Assembly (NCBI GenBank): GCA_025934635.1
Contig: JAICWX010000024.1
Coordinates: forward strand, 1 to 47,012
DNA from: Streptosporangiaceae bacterium
Lineage (GTDB): Bacteria > Actinomycetota > Actinomycetes > Streptosporangiales > Streptosporangiaceae
DNA length: 47,012 bases
Direction of reading: 5' to 3'
The position numbers and the translations under genes are program-made. Position 1 is the stretch's first letter. Every line of letters begins with the position of its first letter. Of the stretch, positions 9,794 through 17,695 are shown piece by piece. Under the pieces are notes generated by a model. It had not been told where the DNA came from, ran no database searches, and saw only the letters and a program-made list of their open reading frames with translations.

Positions 9794-9813
9794 CCTTCAC
9801 ATTAGTGTGAAGG
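9794..9813. promoter_or_regulatory. Perfect palindrome, probable MerR operator
   Basis: CCTTCACA and TGTGAAGG are exact inverted arms around TTAG. The site lies between the divergent MFS and MerR genes, 15 bp before the MerR start. MerR proteins bind such dyads in long-spaced promoters, so it is the obvious operator for both genes. No clean -35/-10 pair could be fixed on either side. Confidence 0.65.
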
Positions 9814-9828
9814 CAAATCCGGGAGGGC

Positions 9829-10230
9829 ATGGTGCGGATCGGTGAGCTGTCGGACCGGACGGGCGTCCCCGCCCGGCTGCTTCGCTACTACGAGGAACAG
9901 GACCTGCTGGACCCCGCGCGGGACGCCAGCGGGTACCGCAGCTACGGCGAGGCCGACGCCGACCGCGTCGAGCAGATCCGGGGGCTGCTCGACGCGGGCC
10001 TGACCACTGAGATCATCCGCCAGCTCCTGCCGTTCCTCGGCTGCGGCATCCACCTGCCCGCGCAGTGCCTGACCGCGGCCACCGCGGAACTGCTGGAACG
10101 CGAGGCCGGGCGGCTCACCCGGCGCATCGACTGCCTGAGCCGCAACCGTGACGCCCTGCTGGGCTACCTGGCCGCCATCCGCGGGCCGCTAAAGGAGCGC
10201 GCCGGCGAGCAGGGTGACCTGGTCCGGTGA
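9829..10230 (+). CDS. MerR family transcriptional regulator
   Basis: A 133-residue regulator. The N-terminal winged helix-turn-helix (residues 1-70) has the family signature IGELSDRTGVPARLLRYYEE and then GYRSYGEADADRV. A helical dimerisation region follows, with a short effector end carrying two cysteines near residue 64-82 (FLGCGIHLPAQCL), which could bind a metal or react with a thiol-active ligand. ATG 9829 follows GGGAGGGC. It is divergent from an MFS exporter across a perfect palindrome, so it probably controls that pump and itself. Its 3' end overlaps the converging LLM oxidoreductase gene by 42 bp. Confidence 0.9.
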   Translation: MVRIGELSDRTGVPARLLRYYEEQDLLDPARDASGYRSYGEADADRVEQIRGLLDAGLTTEIIRQLLPFLGCGIHLPAQCLTAATAELLEREAGRLTRRIDCLSRNRDALLGYLAAIRGPLKERAGEQGDLVR

Positions 10231-11061
10231 GGCGGTGGCGGGGACGAAGATGAGCTCGTCGCAGCCGGCCGACTCGAACGCGGCGGCGTAGCCCCTGGCC
10301 ATCTCGGTGCTGACGGCGGCGCCCGCCGCGATCTGCTGGGCGATGTCGCCGAGCCAGTTGTAGTAGTGCAGCAGGTAGGTGTCCGCGTGGTCGCGGGCCC
10401 CCGGGCCCAGCGCGAAGTAGGCCAGCGAGAGCTTGCGCGGCTTGCCCGGGCGGCCTGCCTCGGCCCAGGCCCGGTCGGCCTGGGCGGCGGCCTGGGCGAA
10501 CATGTCCGGCGTGCCGCCGCCCATGATCCAGCCGTCGCCGAGCAGGGCGACCCGGCGGAAGGTCGCCTCGGCGTTGCCGCCGAGGATGAGCTCGGGGCCG
10601 CCGCGCCGCACCGGCTCGGGCCCGATCGCGCCGGCGTAGCCGTAGTGCTCGCCGGACCAGATCCGCTTCATCTCGGCCAGCTGCTGGTCCAGCCGCCGCC
10701 CCTTGCCCTCGGTCGGCAGCGCGCTGGCCGTGTAGTCGTCGTCGCGGCCGCCCAGGCCCAGGCCGAGCACCAGGCGCCCCCCGGAGAGCCGGTCGAGCGA
10801 GGCGGCCTGCTTGGCGAACAGCGCCGTGTTGGCGTACAGCGGCGCCAGCAGCACGCTGGTGGTCAGCCGGATCCGGCTGGTGACCGCCGCGGCGGCGGAC
10901 AGCGCGATCAGCTCCTCGTAGTTCGGGTAGACCAGGCGCCCGATCGTCCCCAGCGTGCTGAAGCCGGCCTCTTCCGCGTCCTTGGCCCAGTCGACGAGCC
11001 TGCGGCCGTCGGTGCCCGGGACGGTGTTGGGCAGGCCGATTCCGATGTCCATGCGGTTCAT
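10189..11061 (-). CDS. LLM class (luciferase-like) flavin/F420-dependent oxidoreductase
   Basis: About 290 residues in a TIM-barrel luciferase-like fold. Typical segments are GIGLPNTVPG at the first strand, SRIRLTTSVLLAPLYANTALFAKQAASLD, LSGGRLVLGLGLGGRDDDY, and GPELILGGNAEATFRRVALLGDGWI. In actinobacteria these usually oxidise or reduce small organics with FMN or F420. ATG 11061 is used; ATG 11052 is a possible alternative and neither has a clear ribosome site. Its last 14 codons overlap the end of the converging merR gene by 42 bp, so the two transcripts would be antisense at their 3' ends. The substrate is unknown. Confidence 0.85.
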   Translation of the reverse strand: MNRMDIGIGLPNTVPGTDGRRLVDWAKDAEEAGFSTLGTIGRLVYPNYEELIALSAAAAVTSRIRLTTSVLLAPLYANTALFAKQAASLDRLSGGRLVLGLGLGGRDDDYTASALPTEGKGRRLDQQLAEMKRIWSGEHYGYAGAIGPEPVRRGGPELILGGNAEATFRRVALLGDGWIMGGGTPDMFAQAAAQADRAWAEAGRPGKPRKLSLAYFALGPGARDHADTYLLHYYNWLGDIAQQIAAGAAVSTEMARGYAAAFESAGCDELIFVPATASPDQVTLLAGALL

Positions 11062-11074
11062 CCAATCACAAGGG

Positions 11075-11845
11075 CTAGGAGCCGCCCGCGGGCCGGCGGC
11101 TGACCGCCAGCCGCGAGAACCCGGAGGTGGCGTCGATGTCGTACCGCGCCGCGGCGGCCGCCCAGCCGGGCGACGTGACCACGGTGCCGCCCGCCACCCC
11201 GGTCAGGTGCTGGCCGTCGAGCGAGATGAAGGCCGCGCCGCCGCCCGCCGTCACCCGGGCCGGCACGCCGGGCGGGAGGCTGAGCAGGAACTGGCTCACC
11301 CCGCCGGCCAGCAGCAGCGGCACGGTCCCGGCCGGCCGGGGCAGGGTCATGTCCAGGGTGTCCGAGCCCGCCATGACGGCGATGCCGGCCACCGTGGCGC
11401 CGCGCAGGTCCACCTTGGTGAGCTGGGTGCCGCCGGCCAGGTCCAGGCTCCACGTGACGGCCGGGCTGAGCACCACCGTCACCGCGTAGCCGGAGCTGCG
11501 GCCCGGGGCCCCCGGCCCGCCGGGGGCCGTGCCGTCCAGCGAGAGCACGATCGGGCGGGAGCCGGACAGCACCGGCCGGACCGGGGCCCCGTCCGGCGTC
11601 GAGACGCGGAGCAGGGGACCGCCGGGCCTGCCCACGGTGACGTCGAGGATCGCGGTCCCCGACGTGATCTTGAGCTCGGCCTGGGTCAGGCCGCCCCGGG
11701 ACAGGGCGGCGACATGCGGCGAGCCGCCTCCGCCGAGGGCCAGGGCGGTGCCGCCCGCCCCGGCGGCGGCGGCGGTCACGGCCGCGAGCACCACGACGAG
11801 CCGCGGCCGGGTGAGCCAGCCCGTCATGCCACGCACGGGCCCCAC
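11075..11845 (-). CDS. Exported/membrane-anchored protein of unknown function
   Basis: About 256 residues. A basic start (WLTRPR) leads into a hydrophobic Ala-rich segment (residues ~14-37), so it is a signal peptide or single membrane anchor. The rest is Gly/Ala/Val-rich beta-type sequence with repeated ILDVTVG, TLDMTL and FLLSL-like strands, suggesting a beta-helix or sandwich outside the membrane. I do not recognise a family. GTG 11845 gives the longest form; ATG 11827 is equally plausible and begins directly before the hydrophobic segment. It lies 13 bp upstream of the LLM gene on the same strand, so they may be co-transcribed. Confidence 0.65.
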   Translation of the reverse strand: MGPVRGMTGWLTRPRLVVVLAAVTAAAAGAGGTALALGGGGSPHVAALSRGGLTQAELKITSGTAILDVTVGRPGGPLLRVSTPDGAPVRPVLSGSRPIVLSLDGTAPGGPGAPGRSSGYAVTVVLSPAVTWSLDLAGGTQLTKVDLRGATVAGIAVMAGSDTLDMTLPRPAGTVPLLLAGGVSQFLLSLPPGVPARVTAGGGAAFISLDGQHLTGVAGGTVVTSPGWAAAAARYDIDATSGFSRLAVSRRPAGGS

Positions 11846-11899
11846 CCTAAGCCGTCCCGCGGGACCGGGCCAGGGAACCGGGACGGCGTCAGGAAATCG

Positions 11900-13162
11900 T
11901 CACCGGGTCCCGCGGGCCATCCCGATCAGCCGGCCGAGTATGGCCGCGCCGTCCGACCGCAGGCCGTTGTGCTCGTACTCGCTGGTCACCCAGGTCTGCA
12001 GGCCGCGGATGGCGCCGGCGGTCTGCATCGAGAACTCGCGGTCCACGTACATGTCGTTGTAGTAGACCGCGGCGGCCGCCGGCACCTCGTTCGCCGCGAG
12101 GCGCGCCGGGTCGTACAGGGGCGGCCAGTCATCCCGTTCGGCCAGCAGGCCGGCGGCCTGCCGGAACGGGCGCAGCACCGGGTCGCAGTCGATCATCCAC
12201 GGGTAGATCATCTCCCCGGTGAAGTACAGCGGCTCGGCGTCCGGGGCGAACTGCGGGTACTCCGCCCTGATCCGCTGCGCGGACCAGCGGGTCGGCTGTC
12301 CCTGCGCGTACGCCGCCTCGTGCAGCAGCGCGTACAGCGGGCCGGCCGCGAAGCTGACCTGCTCCATCAGCGCGTACAGGAACGCGTCGGACAGCTCGTC
12401 CCCGGCGAACGGGTCCTCGAGCAGGTAGTGCAGCGCGTGGCTGCCGCCGCTGGTGCCGAGCATCACCCCGGCCGACTGGAACGCCTCCACCGTCAGCAGG
12501 GCGCCGTCCGGCAGCCGCACCTCGCGGGCGGCCAGGTGCCCGGCCACCCGCCGGGCCTGGTCCGCGTCCCGCGGGTACCGCTCGTAGTGCGCGGCGTTCT
12601 TGGCCGCCACGGTGCGGTAGGTCTGCCGGTAGACGTCGTCGGCGGTCACGGCGAGCCCCGGCAGGCCGCCGGTGATGAACGCCTCCCGGATGCCCTGCGG
12701 CGCGAACGACAGGTAGGTGACGGTGCACATGCCGCCGAAGCTCTGCCCGAGCACGCTCCACGGCTCATCGGTGAGCTCGCGCCTGATCAGCTCGGCGTCG
12801 AGCACGATGCTGTCGGCGCGGAAGTGCGCCAGGTAGTCGGCCTGGGCCCGGGGGCCGAGCCCGGCCAGGGTCTTGCGGTTCGCGGGGGAGGAGCGGCCGG
12901 TGCCGCGCTGGTCGAGCAGCAGCACCCGGTAGTCCTGCAGGGCCCGCTCCAGCCAGCCCTCCCGGCCCTCCGGGCGCTGCGCCCCGAACCCGGGGCCGCC
13001 TTGCAGGAACAGCAGCCAGGGCAGGTCCGCGTCCGCCTGGCCGGCCGCGACGACCTCGCGGGCGAAAACCTCGATCTGCTCCCCGTCGGGCCGGGAATGA
13101 TCCAGCGGGACGGCGAAGAACCGGTCAGTGAGCACGGTGCCGGGGTGGCGGAAGCTGATCAC
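11900..13162 (-). CDS. Alpha/beta hydrolase, prolyl aminopeptidase-like
   Basis: A 420-residue S33-type serine hydrolase. The oxyanion loop LFLQGGPGFG and DQRGTGRSSP are hallmarks of proline iminopeptidases, and Ser141 lies in the nucleophile elbow GQSFGG. The C-terminal third carries TSEYEHNGLR with a likely catalytic His. No signal peptide, so probably cytosolic, removing N-terminal proline from peptides. GTG 13162 is chosen because TACGGT (13174-13169 on this strand) ends 6 nt upstream, giving a leaderless promoter. A longer open frame upstream is antisense to the divergent neighbour. The family is firm; peptide specificity is inferred. Confidence 0.88.
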   Translation of the reverse strand: MISFRHPGTVLTDRFFAVPLDHSRPDGEQIEVFAREVVAAGQADADLPWLLFLQGGPGFGAQRPEGREGWLERALQDYRVLLLDQRGTGRSSPANRKTLAGLGPRAQADYLAHFRADSIVLDAELIRRELTDEPWSVLGQSFGGMCTVTYLSFAPQGIREAFITGGLPGLAVTADDVYRQTYRTVAAKNAAHYERYPRDADQARRVAGHLAAREVRLPDGALLTVEAFQSAGVMLGTSGGSHALHYLLEDPFAGDELSDAFLYALMEQVSFAAGPLYALLHEAAYAQGQPTRWSAQRIRAEYPQFAPDAEPLYFTGEMIYPWMIDCDPVLRPFRQAAGLLAERDDWPPLYDPARLAANEVPAAAAVYYNDMYVDREFSMQTAGAIRGLQTWVTSEYEHNGLRSDGAAILGRLIGMARGTR

Positions 13163-13168
13163 GGTCCG

Positions 13169-13207
13169 ACCGTACCGCGCCCGTCCCGGGCCGGCCGTGG
13201 GTAGGGT
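13169..13207. promoter_or_regulatory. Back-to-back leaderless promoters
   Basis: On the minus strand TACGGT ends 6 nt before GTG 13162; on the plus strand TAGGGT (13202-13207) ends 7 nt before ATG 13215. Both fit leaderless TANNNT promoters, so the hydrolase and the AlkZ-like gene are divergently transcribed from a 52-bp gap. Confidence 0.55.
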
Positions 13208-13214
13208 CGTCGGC

Positions 13215-14420
13215 ATGGGAAGCAGGATCCGGCCGGTCAGCGTGGCCGAGCGGCGGGCCCGGCTGGCGGCCCGGCAGCACCTCGCCCCCGCGTCCAGGTG
13301 CGCGGCGTCGCCGGGCGGGGTGGCCGGCGCCGTGGCGGACATCATCGCGCTGCACGGCACCGACCCGGCGTCGGTCTACCTGGCCGCGTGGGCCCGGACC
13401 GGGGCCGCCCGGGCGGACGTCGAGTGCGCGCTGTACGACGAGGGGACGCTGGTGCGGATGCTCGGCATGCGGCGGACGGTGTTCGTCGTCCCGGCCGCCC
13501 TGATGCCGGTGATCCAGGCCGCCTGCACCGACCAGATCGCCGCGCGGATGCGGCGGGACCTGGCCAAGCAGGTCCAGGTGTCGGACATCGCCGCGGACGG
13601 GGCCGGGTGGCTCGACGAGACCGGCGCGGCCGTGGTGGCGGCGCTGGCCGCCCGCGGCAGCGCCACCGGCGCCGAGCTGTCCCGGGACGAGCCGCGGCTG
13701 CGCGCCCAGATCATCTTCCCCGGGGCCGAGGGCAAGAGCTACGGCGGCCCGGTGAACGTCACCAGCCGGCTGCTCACGCTGCTGTCGGCCGAGGGGCTGA
13801 TCGTGCGCGGCCGGCCGCGGGGCGGCTGGACCTCCAGCCAGTTCACCTGGTCGGCCGCGCCGGATCAGCCCCGGCCGGACGCCGCCGCCGCCCGGGCCGA
13901 GCTGGCCCGCCGCTGGCTGCTGGCCTTCGGCCCGGCCGTCCCGGCCGACCTGCAGTGGTGGGCCGGCTGGACGGCGACGCAGGCCCGGCAGGCGCTCGGC
14001 CAGCTCGAGCTGGCCGAGGTGGACCTGGACGGGACCACCGGGGTGATGCTGGCCGCCGACCAGGACGCGCCCGCCGCCGCGGAACCGTGGCCCGCGCTGC
14101 TGCCCGCCCTCGACCCGGCCGCGATGGGCTGGCGCGAACGGGGCTGGTACCTCGGCGGGCACGCGGCCGCGCTGTTCGACCGGTCCGGCAACATCGGCCC
14201 GACGGCGTGGTGGGACGGCCGGATCGTGGGCGGCTGGGCGCACCGCAAGGACGGCGAGATCGCCGTGCGGCTGCTCGAGGACGTCGGTGCCGAGGCCTCG
14301 GCGGCTATCGCCGCCGAGGCCGGGCGGCTGCGCGCGTGGATCGGCGAGGGCCCGGCCGACCCGAAGATCCGGATCACCCCCCGGTTCCGCACCCCGCTCG
14401 AGCGCGAGCTGGCGGGCTAG
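13215..14420 (+). CDS. Winged-helix DNA-binding protein, HTH_42 (AlkZ/YcaQ-like)
   Basis: A 401-residue member of the HTH_42 superfamily, which includes DNA glycosylases AlkZ and AlkX (YcaQ) that excise bulky or crosslinked bases. Family landmarks are RRARLAARQHL near the N-terminus, IALHGTDPASVYLAAWARTG, MRRTVFVVPA, the winged-helix region TGAELSRDEP, and the C-terminal GWWD-like TAWWDGRIVGGWAHRKDGEI. In true AlkZ enzymes a Gln-containing motif provides catalysis; the equivalent here (LHGTD) differs, so activity is unproven. ATG 13215 has a leaderless promoter. It ends just before the metG frame, which reads in from the right. Confidence 0.82.
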   Translation: MGSRIRPVSVAERRARLAARQHLAPASRCAASPGGVAGAVADIIALHGTDPASVYLAAWARTGAARADVECALYDEGTLVRMLGMRRTVFVVPAALMPVIQAACTDQIAARMRRDLAKQVQVSDIAADGAGWLDETGAAVVAALAARGSATGAELSRDEPRLRAQIIFPGAEGKSYGGPVNVTSRLLTLLSAEGLIVRGRPRGGWTSSQFTWSAAPDQPRPDAAAARAELARRWLLAFGPAVPADLQWWAGWTATQARQALGQLELAEVDLDGTTGVMLAADQDAPAAAEPWPALLPALDPAAMGWRERGWYLGGHAAALFDRSGNIGPTAWWDGRIVGGWAHRKDGEIAVRLLEDVGAEASAAIAAEAGRLRAWIGEGPADPKIRITPRFRTPLERELAG

Positions 14421-16270
14421 GGCCCGGCCGGTTTCATCACGATTCGGCCGAGCACACATAAAACCCGGGAGCGGGGAAGCTTACCGGCATGGTTACCTTC
14501 ATTATCGTTTTGATCATCATCGGCCTCATCGCCGGCGCCGTCGCGCGGCTCCTCATCCCCGGGCGCGACCCCATCGGGCTGCTCGGCACCATCGTGCTCG
14601 GCATCGTCGGCTCGTTCGTGGGCGGCTTCCTGCAGAACCTGATTGAGCACCACACGCTGAGCATCCACAGCTTCCACACGGTCGGGATCATCGGGTCGAT
14701 CATCGGTGCCCTGGTCCTGCTGATCCTGCTCCGGCTCTTCCACGCGGAGCCCGGCCGCCGCCGCTGACAGCCGCCGGAACACCGGGCGCGGGGGCGGCAG
14801 CCGCCCGTCCGCGCCCGGGGCGCACTGGGCGGCGACCCGGGCGGCCAGGTCCGGCAGGAACGGCGCCAGCTCCCGGCCGAGCACCGAGCAGGCCCGCGCC
14901 AGCTGCGCGAGCACCGCGTCGAGCTGCTCATTCCCTTCCCGCCCGTCCCGTTCGGCCCGGGCCAGTTCCCAGGGCCGGACCCGGTTGACGTAGGCGTTGG
15001 CCTCGTCGGCGATGCGCCAGATCGCGGCCGTCGCCCGCCGGAAGTCGAAATCCTCCAGGGCGGCGCCCGCTGCCGCGTTCGCCTCGCGGCACGCCGCGGC
15101 CAGGCGCTCGCCGCCCGGCGCGGCGGACAGCGTCCCGGCCCGGCCGGGCACCCGGCCGTCGCGGTAGCGGCCGATCATGGCGACGACCCGGTTGACCAGG
15201 TTGCCCAGGCCGTTGGCGAGCTCGTCATCGGCCCGGGCGATCAGCCGCCCGGTGGTGAAGTCGGCGTCGCCGACCCGCGGCACCTCGCGGAGCAGCCACC
15301 AGCGCACCGCATCGGCCCCGTACGCGGCGGCCAGCCCGGCCGGCTCCGGCGCGCTCCCGGCGGGCCCGGACTTGCTGATCTTGCGGCCGCCCGCGGTCAG
15401 GTAGTCATGCACGAACAGGGCGGTCGGCAGCGGCTGCCCGGACGACAGCAGCATGGCCGGCCAGCAGACCGCGTGGAACCGCAGCACGCCCTTGCCGAGC
15501 AGGTGAATGCGGTTCCCCGGGCCGGCCCACCACCGCTGGTAGGCCGCCGGGCCGGGACCGAGCGCGGTGACGTAGTTGCACAGCGCGTCGAACCAGACGT
15601 AGATCACCTGGCCGGGGTCGCCGGGCACCGGGATGCCCCAGCCGCCGGCCCGCCCGGCGGGCCGTGAGACCGAGAAATCCTCCAGGCCGGCGTCGATGAA
15701 CGCGAGCACCTCGTTCCGCCGGCCCCCCGGCTCGATGCGCAGCCGTCCGGAGGTGATCGCCGCGCGCAGCGGGCCGGCGTAGCGGGACAGCCGGAAGAAC
15801 CAGTTCTCCTCGCTGACCCGCTGCGGCACGGTCCCGTGTTCCGGGCAGCGGCCCTCATCCAGCTCGGCCGGGGTGTAGAACTGCTCGCAGCCGGTGCAGT
15901 ACAGCCCCTCGTACCGCCTGCGGTACAGGTCCTGGGCGCACGCCCGCCAGAACCACTCGACGCCGGGCCGGTGCCGGGGGTCGCGGCTGGTCCGGATGAA
16001 GTCGTCGAAGCTCAGGGACAGCGCCCCGCCGAGGGCGGCGAACGCCCCGGCGTTGCGGTCGACGAACGCGCGCACGTCCGTCCCGGCCGCCGCGGCGGCC
16101 AGCACGTTCTTCAGCGAGTTGTCGTCGGTGCCGGACTGGAACCGGACGTCCTCGCCGCCGGCGCGGCGGTAGCGGGCCAGCACGTCGGCCTGCACGAGCT
16201 CGAGGGCGAACCCGATGTGCGGGCGCGCGTTCACGTAGGGAATGGTGGTGGTGATGTAGGTCGCGGTCAT
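14417..16270 (-). CDS. metG: Methionine-tRNA ligase (class I) with antisense-derived C-terminal extension
   Basis: Charges tRNA-Met with methionine. The HIGH motif is PHIG (residues 17-20), the KMSKS motif is KISKS (297-301), and a zinc knuckle is formed by Cys125, Cys128, Cys142 and His145. The Rossmann core and the helical anticodon domain (WRIADEANAYVNRVRPWEL) are present. ATG 16270 follows GGGAGG. Homologues end about VFRRL, here near residue 501. This frame continues another ~116 codons through the antisense strand of the GlsB gene to TAG at 14417, giving an acidic low-complexity tail (EPEQDQQDQGTDD...). Either the natural stop was lost or a base error hides it. It may be a second MetRS rather than the only one. 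Confidence 0.88.
   Translation of the reverse strand: MTATYITTTIPYVNARPHIGFALELVQADVLARYRRAGGEDVRFQSGTDDNSLKNVLAAAAAGTDVRAFVDRNAGAFAALGGALSLSFDDFIRTSRDPRHRPGVEWFWRACAQDLYRRRYEGLYCTGCEQFYTPAELDEGRCPEHGTVPQRVSEENWFFRLSRYAGPLRAAITSGRLRIEPGGRRNEVLAFIDAGLEDFSVSRPAGRAGGWGIPVPGDPGQVIYVWFDALCNYVTALGPGPAAYQRWWAGPGNRIHLLGKGVLRFHAVCWPAMLLSSGQPLPTALFVHDYLTAGGRKISKSGPAGSAPEPAGLAAAYGADAVRWWLLREVPRVGDADFTTGRLIARADDELANGLGNLVNRVVAMIGRYRDGRVPGRAGTLSAAPGGERLAAACREANAAAGAALEDFDFRRATAAIWRIADEANAYVNRVRPWELARAERDGREGNEQLDAVLAQLARACSVLGRELAPFLPDLAARVAAQCAPGADGRLPPPRPVFRRLSAAAAGLRVEEPEQDQQDQGTDDRPDDPDRVEAVDAQRVVLNQVLQEAAHERADDAEHDGAEQPDGVAPGDEEPRDGAGDEADDDQNDNEGNHAGKLPRSRVLCVLGRIVMKPAGP
14489..14767 (+). CDS. GlsB/YeaQ/YmgE family stress membrane protein
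   Basis: A 92-residue integral membrane protein with three hydrophobic segments. The family signature IAGAVARLLIPGRDPIGLLGTIVLGIVGSFVGG is split by one short loop, and the protein ends in a basic tail. Members are small general-stress proteins of unknown mechanism. GGGGAAGC precedes ATG 14489. The whole gene lies antisense within the extended reading frame of metG, which has no stop until 14417. Convergent transcription could therefore affect both genes. Confidence 0.88.
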   Translation: MVTFIIVLIIIGLIAGAVARLLIPGRDPIGLLGTIVLGIVGSFVGGFLQNLIEHHTLSIHSFHTVGIIGSIIGALVLLILLRLFHAEPGRRR

Positions 16271-16467
16271 CGCAGCCTCCCTCAGGGGGCTCCGGCTGTG
16301 CCGCAAACACATCGAGACCCCGGTTGCAGGGCCTCGGAAACTTCAGTGTCCGGACGTGTCAGCAGCCCCGCGCGCGGGGCATCATGACCTGTCGTCCGGA
16401 GGTGTTCACGCGTTCAAGCATACCGCCCCGGTGCCGGGCGGCAGCCGGGTCACTCGGTAGGTTATTC

Positions 16468-17010
16468 ATGACATCGATCCCGAACGGAGCTGAGGTGGCA
16501 CCTACCGAGCACGCGCCCGGCCGTCCTGACGGCGTCGCCCCGGAGGACCTCCCGCATCTGCGGCGCTGCGTGGAACTGGCCGCCGAGGCCGTCGAGGCCG
16601 GGGATCACCCGTTCGGCTCGGTGCTCGCCGGGGCCGGCGGCCAGGTCCTGGCCGAGGACCGCAACCGCGAGAACACCGCCGGCGACGCGACCCGCCACCC
16701 GGAGTTCGAGCTGGCCCGCTGGGCCGCGGCCAACATGACCGCGGCTGCCCGGTCCGCCGCCACCATGTACACGTCGGGGGAGCACTGCCCGATGTGCGCG
16801 GCCGCGCACGCCTGGGTGGGGCTCGGCCGCATCGTCTACGTGAGCTCGTCCGAGCAGCTGGCGGCCTGGCTCGCCGAGCTGGGAGTGCCGCCGTCGTCCC
16901 CGGTGCGCGCGCTGGCGATCCGCGAGGTCGCTCCCGGCCTGACGGTCCAGGGCCCGGTCGCGGGCCTCGATGAGCAGGTCCGCGAGCTGCACCGCCGTTT
17001 CCGCGGCTGA
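16468..17010 (+). CDS. Nucleoside deaminase (CDA/guanine deaminase-like)
   Basis: A 180-residue zinc-dependent deaminase. Zinc ligands and catalytic Glu appear as His77-Pro78-Glu79 (HPEFELARWA) and Cys107/Cys110 (EHCPMCAAA). GDHPFGSVLAG and GRIVYVSSSEQL are typical of guanine/tRNA-adenosine-type deaminases that act on free bases or nucleosides. ATG 16468 is chosen; GTG 16495 is a shorter alternative. It diverges from metG over ~200 bp in which I see no gene. A hairpin follows the stop. Which base is deaminated cannot be told. Confidence 0.87.
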   Translation: MTSIPNGAEVAPTEHAPGRPDGVAPEDLPHLRRCVELAAEAVEAGDHPFGSVLAGAGGQVLAEDRNRENTAGDATRHPEFELARWAAANMTAAARSAATMYTSGEHCPMCAAAHAWVGLGRIVYVSSSEQLAAWLAELGVPPSSPVRALAIREVAPGLTVQGPVAGLDEQVRELHRRFRG

Positions 17011-17028
17011 TGCGGGACCGGGTTCCCC

Positions 17029-17048
17029 GCGGGCATTTCGGTGCCCGC
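17029..17048 (+). terminator. Hairpin after the deaminase gene
   Basis: GCGGGC and GCCCGC pair around an 8-nt loop 19 bp past the stop codon, and a TTTT follows ~10 bp later. It is a plausible intrinsic terminator. Confidence 0.5.
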
Positions 17049-17173
17049 CGGCGTGTCGTTTTGCCTGGGTATCGCCCCTGTGGCCATCGTAAGAGCGACG
17101 TAACCCGCGATTCTCTCACCGCGCACGATAGTCAGCATGCACACTGGAAGGCGAAAGGGGGGCACCCCGGAGC

Positions 17174-17659
17174 ATGGGCGAGGGCAGCGTCGTGACCTGG
17201 CCGGACGCCGTGGCGGACCCGCCCGGTATGTCGGCCTCGTGGCCGTTGTCGACGTCCCTGGTGCTGGGTGCCCTGCCCGGCGCTACCCCGTGTGCCCGCC
17301 TGCACGCCCGGGCCGTGCTGACCGAATGGGAGCTCGGCGACCTGGTCGAGGCGGCCGAGCTCATCGTCAGCGAGCTGGTCACCAACGCCGTCCGGGCCTC
17401 GACCGGGCCGGACGGCAGGCCCCGGTACGACGGAGCCTCGATGCCGGTCGTGGTGCTGCGGCTGGCCAGCGACCGGATCCGGCTGCTGATCGAGGTGTGG
17501 GACGCCATCCCCGGCGCGCCCGCGGCGGCGCACCCCGGGCCGGACGAGGAGGGCGGCCGGGGCCTGATGCTGGTCGAGGCGATGTGCGACCGCTGGCACT
17601 GGCAGGCCGTCCCGGGCTGGGCCGGCAAGGTCGTCTGGGCCGAGCTGCACAGCGAGTAG
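17174..17659 (+). CDS. RsbW-type ATP-binding anti-sigma/regulatory protein
   Basis: A 161-residue single-domain GHKL ATPase of the HATPase_c_2 group. The N box is ELIVSELVTNAVRAS (Glu/Asn for Mg-ATP), followed by VWDAIPG (degenerate G1 box with Asp) and GGRGLMLVEAMCDRWHWQ (G2 box). Such stand-alone domains act as serine kinases/anti-sigma factors, and many occur per actinobacterial genome. ATG 17174 has GGAG close upstream. No sigma factor or antagonist gene is adjacent, so its partner is unknown. Confidence 0.88.
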   Translation: MGEGSVVTWPDAVADPPGMSASWPLSTSLVLGALPGATPCARLHARAVLTEWELGDLVEAAELIVSELVTNAVRASTGPDGRPRYDGASMPVVVLRLASDRIRLLIEVWDAIPGAPAAAHPGPDEEGGRGLMLVEAMCDRWHWQAVPGWAGKVVWAELHSE

Positions 17660-17695
17660 CCCCGCCGGCGGGCCGGCCCGGGACGGGCAGGGCCC

